Part shown: one piece after another, positions 6,893 to 14,634 of the stretch
Layout: each line of letters begins with the position of its first letter
Numbering within the stretch: position 1 is the stretch's first letter
Source of the DNA: Thiopontia sp964647745
GTDB taxonomy: Bacteria; Pseudomonadota; Gammaproteobacteria; GCF-002020875
Length of the DNA stretch: 26,590 bases
Assembly: GCA_964647745.1 (NCBI GenBank)
Contig: CAZYJG010000013.1
Coordinates: forward strand, 1-26,590
Direction of reading: 5' to 3'
The notes under the pieces: model-generated
What the model saw: the letters and a program-made list of their open reading frames with translations, nothing else
What the model was told of the DNA's origin: nothing
The model's database searches: none
Made by a program: the position numbers and the translations under genes

Positions 6893-8173
6893 ATGTCATT
6901 TGATACCCTCGGTCTATCGGCCGATATTCTGCGTGCCGTCACTGAACAGGGCTACAGCAAACCTACCCCTATCCAGAGCCAAGCCATCCCTGTAGTACTG
7001 AATGGCAGAGACATTCTGGCAGGGGCTCAGACTGGCACTGGAAAAACTGCTGGCTTTACTCTGCCTCTACTTGAACTGCTCCATAACCATGCACAGGGCA
7101 AGGGACATCGGCCCGTTCGTGCCCTGATTCTGACACCCACCAGAGAACTTGCCGCACAGGTTGGAGAGAGCATAAATATCTATGGCAAATATCTACCACT
7201 GCGCTCTACCGTTGTCTTTGGCGGGGTAAAGATTAACCCCCAAATTAAAAAATTACGTCATGGAGTGGATATCCTGGTTGCCACCCCGGGACGACTTCTG
7301 GATCACGCACAACAGGGGACAGTAAATCTTTCACATGTTGAGATTCTGGTACTGGATGAGGCTGATCGTATGCTTGATATGGGTTTCATTCATGACATTC
7401 GCCGGGTGTTAAAACTTCTGCCTCCAGAGCGACAGAACCTTCTCTTCTCTGCAACCTACTCCAACAAGATCAAACAGCTGGCCGGTGATCTACTCAACAG
7501 ACCCAAGATGATTGAGGTAGCTCGCCGTAATACCACTGCAGAGATGGTATCCCAGCTGGTCTATCCTGTAGACAAGAGGCGCAAACGTGAGCTTCTCTCA
7601 CACATGATCGGCTCAAATAACTGGAGACAAGTTCTGGTATTCACCCGCACCAAACATGGCGCCAATCGACTGGCACAACAACTGGATAGGGATGGGCTGC
7701 GTACAGCCGCAATTCACGGCAACAAGAGTCAGGGCGCCCGCACAAGGGCATTGGCGGGTTTCAAAAAGGGGGATATAAGAGTCCTGATTGCGACTGATAT
7801 CGCTGCCCGAGGTCTGGATATTGATCAGCTTCCCCATGTTGTGAACTTTGAGCTGCCAAATGTACCTGAAGATTATGTACATCGTATCGGCAGAACCGGA
7901 CGGGCAGGAAACGAGGGTGAGGCAGTATCTCTGGTCTGTATAGATGAAGCTGGTCTACTCAAGGATATAGAACGGCTACTCAAGTGCAAAATCCCCAAGG
8001 AGATCATTCCAGGTTACGAGGTGGATTCATCCATCAAGGCAGAACCAATCAAGAATGGACACGGCTCGCGGAAGCAGGGAAATAGAGGCTCACAGCCGGG
8101 CAACAGGAAGAGAGAACACAAACGACCGAGAAGGCCTTCAAATAGAGGGCGCAGCAAATCTCAACACAGCTAG
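6893..8173 (+). CDS. rhlE: ATP-dependent DEAD-box RNA helicase RhlE
   Basis: A 426-residue DEAD-box helicase acting on structured RNA (ribosome assembly or RNA turnover). Motifs in order: Q motif F3 with PTPIQ (25-29), Walker A AQTGTGKT (45-52), PTRELA (82-87), TPGR (131-134), DEAD (155-158), SAT (187-189), the helicase C domain with TDIAARGLDI (301-310) and HRIGRTGRAG (330-339). A basic, Arg/Lys/Gly-rich tail (about 380-426) probably binds RNA; tail and length fit RhlE and not DbpA or the longer DeaD. The start SD is weak (AAGAG about 13 bases upstream). Codon choice includes more AGA, ATA and CTA than the neighbouring pyr or hem genes, so the gene looks slightly less GC-rich than its surroundings. 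It is followed by a DUF302 gene with its own leader. Confidence 0.92.
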   Translation: MSFDTLGLSADILRAVTEQGYSKPTPIQSQAIPVVLNGRDILAGAQTGTGKTAGFTLPLLELLHNHAQGKGHRPVRALILTPTRELAAQVGESINIYGKYLPLRSTVVFGGVKINPQIKKLRHGVDILVATPGRLLDHAQQGTVNLSHVEILVLDEADRMLDMGFIHDIRRVLKLLPPERQNLLFSATYSNKIKQLAGDLLNRPKMIEVARRNTTAEMVSQLVYPVDKRRKRELLSHMIGSNNWRQVLVFTRTKHGANRLAQQLDRDGLRTAAIHGNKSQGARTRALAGFKKGDIRVLIATDIAARGLDIDQLPHVVNFELPNVPEDYVHRIGRTGRAGNEGEAVSLVCIDEAGLLKDIERLLKCKIPKEIIPGYEVDSSIKAEPIKNGHGSRKQGNRGSQPGNRKREHKRPRRPSNRGRSKSQHS

Positions 8174-8247
8174 GAACCTCTCCAAGGTGGGCATAAAAAC
8201 CCCTTGAAATACCATTGAAACCAAAATGAAATGCCTCAGAAATATAA

Positions 8248-8276
8248 TTGTACTTTAATATAGTTGAGGATATAGA
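8248..8276 (+). promoter_or_regulatory. Possible promoter for the DUF302 gene
   Basis: TTGTAC (8248-8253) and TATAGA (8271-8276) are 17 bases apart in a clearly AT-rich stretch. An alternative -10, TATAAT, lies at 8243-8248 but lacks a -35 at proper spacing. The predicted start would leave only about 10 bases before the ATG, just enough for the AAGGAGAG SD, so the call is tentative. Confidence 0.25.
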
Positions 8277-8294
8277 GAAATCAAGGAGAGAACG

Positions 8295-8780
8295 ATGAAA
8301 ATCAGAGTAATGTTATTGGCCGCTGGTTCAATCTTCATTGGTGCTGTTGTTGCTCTCGTGCTTGTAAAGCAGACCATGCCTACACAGATGATTCATGAGA
8401 TGCAGAGCCCTATGGGATATGATCAGACCATTGAGATGATTGTCGACAATGCAAAGGCCCGGGAATGGGGAGTTCCAAAGATCCATGACTACCAGAAAGC
8501 CTTGTCAAAAAATGGTTATCAGGACATTGGCAGAGTCAAGACCGTGGAACTTTGTCACCCCAAGTATGCATCTGAACTGCTCTCCAATGATGACAACAAG
8601 TATGTGGCAGTGATGATGCCTTGTGCCATCGCCGTCTATGAAAAGGGTAGCGGTGAAACCTACGTTGCATCAATGAACATGAAGTTGATGTCAATGATCT
8701 GGGGTGGTGAGATTGGTGAGGCGATGGACAGAGTTGCACTGGAGGATGAAAAAATCCTTGGCTTCCTCAAACAGCTGTAG
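8295..8780 (+). CDS. DUF302-family protein with N-terminal membrane anchor
   Basis: A 161-residue protein. Residues about 5-24 form one hydrophobic segment (uncleaved anchor or signal peptide without an obvious AxA site), so the rest should face the periplasm. Residues 38-120 match the DUF302 pattern: a YDQTIEMI helix, the conserved Cys in VELCHPKYASELL (C87), then MMPCAIAVYE (C110 in 108-117). The biochemical function of the family is not settled; members occur often near sulfur and redox genes. The SD is AAGGAGAG close to the ATG. It stands alone between rhlE and the convergent recQ and ends in a long hairpin. The C-terminal part is Met-rich (about 127-144), which might hint at metal or heme surroundings, but that is speculative. 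Confidence 0.75.
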   Translation: MKIRVMLLAAGSIFIGAVVALVLVKQTMPTQMIHEMQSPMGYDQTIEMIVDNAKAREWGVPKIHDYQKALSKNGYQDIGRVKTVELCHPKYASELLSNDDNKYVAVMMPCAIAVYEKGSGETYVASMNMKLMSMIWGGEIGEAMDRVALEDEKILGFLKQL

Positions 8781-8796
8781 CAGATCTCAACCCGGG

Positions 8797-8830
8797 ATCA
8801 GTGGCAGAAGAGCACGCTTCTGCCACTGAT
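8797..8830. terminator. Bidirectional hairpin between the DUF302 gene and recQ
   Basis: A perfect 14-bp inverted repeat, ATCAGTGGCAGAAG and CTTCTGCCACTGAT around an AGCACG loop, lies 17 bases after the DUF302 stop and ends one base before the recQ stop codon. The genes converge, so it most likely terminates both. T runs on either side are poor (ATTTCAG on the + strand). Confidence 0.7.
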
Positions 8831-8831
8831 T

Positions 8832-10661
8832 TCAGCCTGTTCCACCCATGGCTAAACTACCCCCACGACTCTCCCGGTAGCTGGCAATCTCCTGAAGGAA
8901 GCGCTCTCCATACCACTCCAGCTTCTTCTCACCCACCCCATTAATCTCAAGGAATTCTCCGCGATTCTTTGGAAGGTGTATTGCCATCTGTGTCAGTGCG
9001 GCATCCCCAAAGACCATAAAGGGGGCGATCCCCTCCTCCTCGGCCAGCTCCTTGCGCAGCCCCCGCAACAGCTCAAACAGCAGTTCATCCCGCCCCTCGA
9101 CTGGTGCAGCCTCTCTTTTCCGTTTTCTCACGCTCTGGCGCAGTCTCGGTTTTGCCAACTCCAGCCGGGTTTCTCCCTTGAGCAGAGCGCGCGCCTCCCC
9201 GGTCAGTTTCAGCACCGAGTAGTTGGCGATATCCTGAATCAGATAACCGCGATGGATCAGTTGCCGGAAGAGACTGGTCCACTCCGCATCGCTACGGTCA
9301 CCACCAATTCCGTAGGTACTCAGCTCATTATGGCGAAGGTTGCGGATCTTCTCATTGTCCATTCCACGCAGCACATCCACCACGTGGCGCATGCCGAAGC
9401 GCTGCCCAACCCGATAGACACAGGAGAGCGCCTTCTGGGCATCCACAGTTGCGTCATAGCACTCCGGTGGCTCGGAACAGATATCGCAGTTGCCACAATC
9501 CTCACTCTGCTCCTCCCCAAAATAGCGGAGCAGAACCCGGCGCCGACAGGTCAGCGCCTCTGCAAAGGCAACCATGCTGTTGAGCTTGTGGCCCTCAATC
9601 CTCTTCTGCTCCTCATTCCGGCTATTCTCGACCAGACGCCGGGCCATCACCATATCCTGGGCCCCAAACAGCAACAGCGCCTCAGCGGGGAGCCCATCAC
9701 GTCCTGCTCGTCCGGTCTCCTGATAGTACCCCTCAATATTCTTGGGCAGGTCGTAATGGACCACAAAACGAACATCCGGCTTGTCGATCCCCATTCCGAA
9801 GGCGACGGTTGCCACCACCACATCGACCTCATCACGCATAAACTTCTCATGCGCCTCCTGCCGGTGGGCGGCAGGGAGCCCAGCATGGTAGGGGAGTGCA
9901 CGAAAACCAGCCAGCTGCAACTTGTCCGCCACCTCCTCCACCCTTTTTCGGCTCAATGCATAGACAATGCCCCGATCCCCCTCAACCCGATTGAGAAAGG
10001 CCCTGAGCTGCTCAAAGGGTCGGCTCTTCTCCAGTGCGCTATACCGAATGTTGGGGCGGTCAAACCCGGTGACATGAACCTGTGGTCTGCGTAAACGCAG
10101 ACGGTGAAGAATATCCTTCCGCGTCTGTGGATCGGCGGTTGCCGTCAATGCAACCATCGGAATCTCCGGGAACTGCTCCCTTAGCGCCCCCAGCTGCACA
10201 TATTCTGGGCGGAAATCATGCCCCCACTGGGAGACACAGTGGGCCTCATCCACTGCAAACAGGGCGAGCTGAACCGTCTTCAGCCTTGCGAGGAAATCGG
10301 CTGACATCAGCCGCTCTGGTGCCACATAGAGCAGATCCAGCTCTCCGCCATGAAGACGGGCCAGGGTCTGACGGGCCTCACCCTGCCCCAGAGAGGAGTT
10401 GTAGCAGGCCGCCCTGACCCCATTGGCCTCCAGGGCATCCACCTGATCCTTCATCAGGGAGATCAGCGGAGAGATCACAATCGCCGTTCCGGGCAGCAGC
10501 AGCGCCGGAATCTGGTAACAGAGCGACTTACCCCCACCGGTCGGCATCAGCACAAAGGTATCCGCTCCCGCGGCAACATCATCGATGATCTGCTGCTGAT
10601 GGGGGCGAAAGTCGTGATATCCAAAAACTGTCTGGAGAATCTGCTGGGCACTCTGGGGCAT
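8832..10661 (-). CDS. recQ: ATP-dependent DNA helicase RecQ
   Basis: A 609-residue RecQ, the same size as the enterobacterial enzyme; a 3'-5' DNA helicase in recombination repair. Motifs in order: Walker A MPTGGGKS (39-46), DEAH (138-141) with the RecQ aromatic loop QWGHDFRPEY (145-154), TATA (173-176), motif V VATVAFGMGIDKPDVR (283-298), motif VI QETGRAGRDG (314-323). The zinc site has four Cys (C372, C389, C392, C395), followed by a winged helix (about 405-510) and an HRDC domain (about 523-600). The frame stays open 63 codons further upstream, but that part overlaps yggS on the other strand and has no RecQ similarity. The ATG at 10661 starts the conserved N terminus, with GGTGGAG about 12 bases ahead. 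It is divergent from yggS with 21 bases between start codons. Confidence 0.95.
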   Translation of the reverse strand: MPQSAQQILQTVFGYHDFRPHQQQIIDDVAAGADTFVLMPTGGGKSLCYQIPALLLPGTAIVISPLISLMKDQVDALEANGVRAACYNSSLGQGEARQTLARLHGGELDLLYVAPERLMSADFLARLKTVQLALFAVDEAHCVSQWGHDFRPEYVQLGALREQFPEIPMVALTATADPQTRKDILHRLRLRRPQVHVTGFDRPNIRYSALEKSRPFEQLRAFLNRVEGDRGIVYALSRKRVEEVADKLQLAGFRALPYHAGLPAAHRQEAHEKFMRDEVDVVVATVAFGMGIDKPDVRFVVHYDLPKNIEGYYQETGRAGRDGLPAEALLLFGAQDMVMARRLVENSRNEEQKRIEGHKLNSMVAFAEALTCRRRVLLRYFGEEQSEDCGNCDICSEPPECYDATVDAQKALSCVYRVGQRFGMRHVVDVLRGMDNEKIRNLRHNELSTYGIGGDRSDAEWTSLFRQLIHRGYLIQDIANYSVLKLTGEARALLKGETRLELAKPRLRQSVRKRKREAAPVEGRDELLFELLRGLRKELAEEEGIAPFMVFGDAALTQMAIHLPKNRGEFLEINGVGEKKLEWYGERFLQEIASYRESRGGSLAMGGTG

Positions 10662-10682
10662 TGGCAGAGTATACTCCACCCC

Positions 10683-11375
10683 ATGAACACCCCGGACTTC
10701 ATCCCGCAGGCGATCCAGAGAATTCGCCAGAAAATCAGCGATGCCGAGAAGCAGTTTGGCCGCCCGGCTGGCTCTGTGAGGCTGCTTGCGGTAAGCAAGA
10801 CCAAGCCCGCATCCATGGTGCAGTCCGCCTATGGTGCCGGGCAGCGCCACTTTGGGGAGAACTACCTGCAGGATGCCCTGGAGAAGATTGAGGCGCTACC
10901 GCTGGAGGGGATTGTCTGGCACTTTATCGGGGCGATTCAATCCAACAAGACCCGTACCATTGCCGAGAACTTTGACTGGGTCCATGGCGTAGATCGACTC
11001 AAGATTGCCCGCCGACTTGGGGAGCAGCGACCAGCTGACAAGCCCCCGATCAACCTCTGCATCCAGGTCAACAGCAGCGGGGAGGCGAGCAAGTCCGGTA
11101 TCTCCTTCGATGGACTCCCCCATCTTGCCAACGAGATCTCGGCTCTCCCAGGCATTCGCCTGCGTGGTCTGATGACCCTGCCCGCCCCCTCCAGTGCGTT
11201 TGAGCAGCAGCGACTCCCTTTCCGAAAACTGCGAGAGGCGATGGAGCAGCTGAACCGGCAGGGGCTTGCGCTCGACACCCTCTCGATGGGAATGTCCGGC
11301 GACCTGGAGGCGGCAATTGCCGAGGGGGCAACCATCGTCCGAGTCGGGACCGATATCTTTGGGGCACGTCAGTGA
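10683..11375 (+). CDS. yggS: PLP homeostasis protein (YggS/PROSC family)
   Basis: A 230-residue type III-fold PLP-binding protein that buffers pyridoxal 5'-phosphate and is not known to have enzyme activity. The PLP Lys is K39 in LLAVSKTKP (34-42). Other family motifs are HFGENYLQD (56-64), WHFIGAIQSNK (79-89) and the C-terminal SMGMSGDLEAAI...VRVGTDIFG. ATG 10683 fits the usual N terminus. Its promoter must lie partly inside recQ, which starts 21 bases away on the other strand. The stop overlaps the GTG of thiD, so this gene heads a yggS-thiD-thiE-hemL run instead of the more common placement next to proC or pilT. Confidence 0.93.
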   Translation: MNTPDFIPQAIQRIRQKISDAEKQFGRPAGSVRLLAVSKTKPASMVQSAYGAGQRHFGENYLQDALEKIEALPLEGIVWHFIGAIQSNKTRTIAENFDWVHGVDRLKIARRLGEQRPADKPPINLCIQVNSSGEASKSGISFDGLPHLANEISALPGIRLRGLMTLPAPSSAFEQQRLPFRKLREAMEQLNRQGLALDTLSMGMSGDLEAAIAEGATIVRVGTDIFGARQ

Positions 11376-12172
11376 GCATGGAGAGGGAGAGGCCAACCAT
11401 CCTTGTCTTTGGCGGCCACGATCCATCGGGTGGTGCTGGTATCCAGGCAGACATCGAGACCATCGGGGCACTGGGTGGGCATGCCGCAACGGTAATCACG
11501 GCACTGACCGTCCAGAACAGCCGCACGGTAGAGGGGTTCCACCCCGCCCCCCTTGATCTGCTGATACAGCAGGGGCGGATGGTACTGGATGACCTCTCCA
11601 TTGCTGCCATCAAGATCGGTATGGTGGGGAGTGTCGAGATCTGCGAGGCGATTCACACCCTGTTGACGGAGCACCCCAATATTCCGGTGGTGCTCGACCC
11701 GGTGCTGCAGGGCGGTGGGGGTGGCACACTCTCGGATGATGGTCTGGTCGATGCAATCCGCACCCTGCTGATAGCGCGTACCACGATTGCAACCCCCAAC
11801 CGCAGTGAGCTGACCCGGCTGGCCCCGGAGGGAGACACCCTGCAGGCATGTGGCGCGGAGCTGATCTCGATGGGGTGTGGTGCACTGCTGGTGACCGGAA
11901 CCGACAATCCACTCTCCGGAGAGCCCCCCGACCAGGTACACCATCTTCTTCTGCAATCCAGTGGAGAGAGACGACACCTTGAGCAGCAGCGCCTTCCCCA
12001 CCACTACCACGGCTCGGGATGTACCCTCGCCTCCGCTATTGCCACATCCATCGCACAGGAAAAACCGTTGGAGCAGGCAGTAACAGAGGGGCTGGAGTTC
12101 ACCTGGAACAGCCTTGCGCATGGCTTTCGTCCAGGGGGCGGGCAACACTTCCCCAATCGCCACACAAACTGA
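11372..12172 (+). CDS. thiD: Hydroxymethylpyrimidine/phosphomethylpyrimidine kinase ThiD
   Basis: A 266-residue ribokinase-fold kinase that phosphorylates HMP and HMP-P for thiamine synthesis; some family members also accept pyridoxal or pyridoxine. The substrate loop is GGHDPSGGAGIQADIE (14-29). LDPVLQ (108-113) and TPNRSEL (141-147) follow, and the catalytic-type GSGCTLASAI (214-223) carries C217. The start is given as GTG 11372, which overlaps the yggS stop (GTGA); ATG 11378, two codons later, is equally possible, and neither has a strong SD. Only nine bases separate it from thiE. Compared with E. coli ThiD the middle (about 180-212) has an unusual Gln/His-rich stretch. Co-location with yggS makes a pyridoxal kinase side activity worth considering, but that is inference. 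Confidence 0.92.
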   Translation: MSMERERPTILVFGGHDPSGGAGIQADIETIGALGGHAATVITALTVQNSRTVEGFHPAPLDLLIQQGRMVLDDLSIAAIKIGMVGSVEICEAIHTLLTEHPNIPVVLDPVLQGGGGGTLSDDGLVDAIRTLLIARTTIATPNRSELTRLAPEGDTLQACGAELISMGCGALLVTGTDNPLSGEPPDQVHHLLLQSSGERRHLEQQRLPHHYHGSGCTLASAIATSIAQEKPLEQAVTEGLEFTWNSLAHGFRPGGGQHFPNRHTN

Positions 12173-12181
12173 GCGGATCGG

Positions 12182-12814
12182 ATGGACGAACGACTCAAGG
12201 GACTCTATGTTCTGACCGACCACCATCTGACAGAGCAGGTAGGGCTTGTTGCCGCCGTTGCCGAGGCCCTGCAGGGGGGTGCCCGGATTATCCAGTACAG
12301 AAACAAGCACGCCAACCAGGAGCGCAGGCTGTGGGAGATCGGGGATCTGCTCACCCTCTGTCGCCCTCTGGGAATCCCGCTGATCGTCAATGATGAACCA
12401 GCGCTGGCAGCGGAGAGTGGAGCAGACGGGGTCCATCTCGGAAAAGAGGACAGCAGCATTGGAGAGGCGCGAAAAGTGCTGGGGGATGAGGCGATCATTG
12501 GAGTCTCCTGCTACAATTCGCTGGATCGCGCACGGATGGCTGCAGAGCAGGGGGCCAGTTATATCGCCTTTGGCCGATTCTTCTCCTCCCAGACCAAGCC
12601 GGATGCAGTTCATGCAACGCCCGAACTGTTGACTCAGGCCAAAACCGAACTGCAACTTCCAATAGCCGCGATTGGAGGAGTAGACAGCAACAATGGAAAG
12701 GTGCTGATTGATGCCGGGGCGGACATGCTTGCAGCCATCCACTCGGTTCTGGGGGCTGCCGATATCGAACGGGGCGCCCGGAAGATCAGCCGGCTGTTTG
12801 AACCAAATGAATAA
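12182..12814 (+). CDS. thiE: Thiamine-phosphate synthase ThiE
   Basis: A 210-residue TIM-barrel enzyme that joins HMP-PP and thiazole phosphate (THZ-P) to form thiamine phosphate. Family motifs are QYRNK (38-42; usual QxRxK), IVNDEP (68-73), ADGVHLGKED (81-90; Lys where Gln is more common), GVSCYNS (107-113) and FGRFFSSQTKPDA (130-142), ending with the phosphate-binding AIGGVDSNN (163-171). Length is normal. The gene follows thiD by nine bases, so both halves of the coupling step are made together. No thiazole-branch gene (thiG, thiS, thiC) and no TPP riboswitch is visible in front of this run. Confidence 0.93.
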   Translation: MDERLKGLYVLTDHHLTEQVGLVAAVAEALQGGARIIQYRNKHANQERRLWEIGDLLTLCRPLGIPLIVNDEPALAAESGADGVHLGKEDSSIGEARKVLGDEAIIGVSCYNSLDRARMAAEQGASYIAFGRFFSSQTKPDAVHATPELLTQAKTELQLPIAAIGGVDSNNGKVLIDAGADMLAAIHSVLGAADIERGARKISRLFEPNE

Positions 12815-12832
12815 CAAGGAAGAGACAATATC

Positions 12833-14113
12833 ATGACCCGCTCACACGATCTTTTTGAAGAGGCCCAGCAACATATCCCCGGCGGTGTAAACTCACCAGT
12901 CCGCGCATTCCGTGGCGTGGGGGGAGACCCGGTCTATATTCAGAAGGCGGAAGGCCCCTACATTGATGATGAGGATGGCAAACGCTATATTGACTATGTT
13001 GGATCCTGGGGACCGATGATTCTGGGACATGCACACCCAGAAGTGGTTCAGGTGGTGCAGGAGGGTGCTGCCAACGGACTCAGCTTTGGGGCCCCCACCG
13101 AGATTGAGACGCAGATGGCGGAGAAGGTGAAGGAGTTGGTCCCCTCCATCGAGATGGTACGGATGGTCAGCTCCGGCACCGAGGCCACCATGAGCGCCAT
13201 CCGTCTGGCCCGAGGCTATACCGGGCGGGACAAGATCCTCAAGTTTGAGGGGTGCTACCACGGCCATGCAGACTCGCTGCTGGTGAAGGCCGGCTCAGGA
13301 GCACTGACCCTGGGTGTCCCCACCTCCCCCGGTGTCCCCGCCTCACTGGCTGAACATACACTAACCCTGAGCTACAACAACATCGACCAGGTGCGAGCGC
13401 TGTTTGCAGAGATGGGCAGTGAGATCGCCTGCATCATCGTTGAGCCGGTTGCCGGAAACATGAACTGTGTGCCGCCGGTTGCCGGATTCCTCGAGGGGCT
13501 GCGCGAGCTCTGTGACGACCATGGAACGGTACTGATCCTGGATGAGGTGATGACTGGATTCCGTGTCAGCCTCGGTGGTGCCCAGGGCAAGCTGGGGATC
13601 ACCCCGGATCTGACAACCCTTGGCAAGGTGATCGGTGGTGGCATGCCGGTTGGTGCCTTTGGCGGCAAGCGTGAGATCATGGAGCATCTGGCGCCACTGG
13701 GTCCGGTCTACCAGGCGGGGACCCTCTCCGGTAATCCGCTGGCAATGGCCGCCGGGATGAAAACCCTGGAGCTGATCTCTGCCCCAGGTTTCTTCAGCAG
13801 TCTGGAGGAGAAGGTAGAGAAACTGACGGATGGTATCCTGGCCGCTGCCGCAGAGAGCGGTATCCCGATGCAGTGCAACCGTATTGGTGGCATGTTCGGC
13901 CTCTTCTTCACCAATGAGGAGAGGATCGAGAACTTTGAGCAGGTGATGGGGTGTGACAGTGAGCGCTTTGGAAAGTTCTTCCACGGCATGCTGGATGAGG
14001 GGGTCTATCTGGCGCCCTCCGCCTTTGAGGCTGGTTTCGTCTCTGCCGCCCATAGCGATGCTGACCTGCAGGCAACCATCGATGCCGCCCGCAAGGTGCT
14101 GGCTACACTGTAA
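12833..14113 (+). CDS. hemL: Glutamate-1-semialdehyde 2,1-aminomutase HemL
   Basis: A 426-residue class III aminotransferase-fold enzyme that converts glutamate-1-semialdehyde to 5-aminolevulinate, the entry to heme, siroheme and B12. PLP binding is shown by SSGTEATMSAIRLARG (113-128), LDEVMTGFR (236-244) and TTLGKVIGGGMPVGAFGG (261-278) with K265 as the Schiff-base Lys. HIPGGVNSPVRAF (14-26) is the typical HemL N terminus. AAGGAAGAG about 10-20 bases upstream is the SD. It lies 18 bases after thiE and shares the operon headed by the PLP-handling gene yggS. Presence implies the C5 route to tetrapyrroles. MetH, encoded further along, would be a user of the cobalamin product. Confidence 0.96.
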   Translation: MTRSHDLFEEAQQHIPGGVNSPVRAFRGVGGDPVYIQKAEGPYIDDEDGKRYIDYVGSWGPMILGHAHPEVVQVVQEGAANGLSFGAPTEIETQMAEKVKELVPSIEMVRMVSSGTEATMSAIRLARGYTGRDKILKFEGCYHGHADSLLVKAGSGALTLGVPTSPGVPASLAEHTLTLSYNNIDQVRALFAEMGSEIACIIVEPVAGNMNCVPPVAGFLEGLRELCDDHGTVLILDEVMTGFRVSLGGAQGKLGITPDLTTLGKVIGGGMPVGAFGGKREIMEHLAPLGPVYQAGTLSGNPLAMAAGMKTLELISAPGFFSSLEEKVEKLTDGILAAAAESGIPMQCNRIGGMFGLFFTNEERIENFEQVMGCDSERFGKFFHGMLDEGVYLAPSAFEAGFVSAAHSDADLQATIDAARKVLATL

Positions 14114-14163
14114 GTTGACCGACCGCTATCAATGATTTCAAACGTATTGGGGTGACTAACAGC

Positions 14164-14601
14164 ATGGAGTGGTGGCAGTCACTGAGTGGGTGGTTCTCGG
14201 CCAATGAGGAGATGCTCTTCTGGTTGGGCATTGGATCGGCAATCATGCTGGTTGCATCCATTGCAGCCCTCCCCTGGCTGGTGAGCCGGATTCCACGGGA
14301 CTACTTTGACCACACCAAAGAGCCAACCGTTGCACCCCTCAGGGGACATCCGGTTGCCCGTCTCCTGATCCACATAGTCCGAAACGTGGTTGGGGTATTC
14401 CTGATTATTGCAGGAATCCTGATGCTCTTTCTGCCCGGGCAGGGGCTACTGACGCTACTGCTTGGAATCATGATGACCCACTTCCCCGGAAAGTACCACG
14501 TGGAGCAGTGGTTTATCCGTCAGCCGGGTATCCTGGCTGCAATCAACTGGTTTCGTGAAAAGGGGAATGCACCACCCCTTACCATTGGGGAGCAACCATA
14601 A
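14164..14601 (+). CDS. Small inner-membrane protein, PGPGW-like
   Basis: A 145-residue protein with two clear hydrophobic regions (about 17-42 and 70-104) and a basic C-terminal tail. The second carries FLPGQGLLTLLLGIMM (89-104) followed by FPGK (107-110), reminiscent of the PGPGW family of uncharacterised transmembrane proteins (LPGPGW usual), but the match is partial. ATG 14164 is preferred, with a GGGG run about 11 bases ahead; an in-frame GTG at 14152 is possible. The gene lies 50 bases after hemL and 33 before the S49 peptidase gene, all on the same strand, so it may be co-transcribed with either. Function unknown. Confidence 0.7.
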   Translation: MEWWQSLSGWFSANEEMLFWLGIGSAIMLVASIAALPWLVSRIPRDYFDHTKEPTVAPLRGHPVARLLIHIVRNVVGVFLIIAGILMLFLPGQGLLTLLLGIMMTHFPGKYHVEQWFIRQPGILAAINWFREKGNAPPLTIGEQP

Positions 14602-14634
14602 GCGTTGCGCCCCCTGTCTACCGGAGAATAGAGA

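Noticed and set aside
8976..10094. Long open frame on the + strand opposite recQ
   Set aside because: It is antisense to well-conserved RecQ motifs, has no recognisable domain and arises from codon bias of the real gene.
10662..10850. N-terminal extension of recQ by 63 codons
   Set aside because: It overlaps yggS on the opposite strand, has no RecQ similarity, and the ATG at 10661 gives the standard 609-residue protein.
11340..11380. TPP riboswitch in front of thiD
   Set aside because: thiD overlaps yggS and there is no leader; no CUGAGA-type motif was seen nearby.
11369..12817. 482-codon open frame on the - strand across thiD and thiE
   Set aside because: Both + strand genes carry complete family motifs; the antisense frame shows only low-complexity Gly/Gln/Leu sequence.
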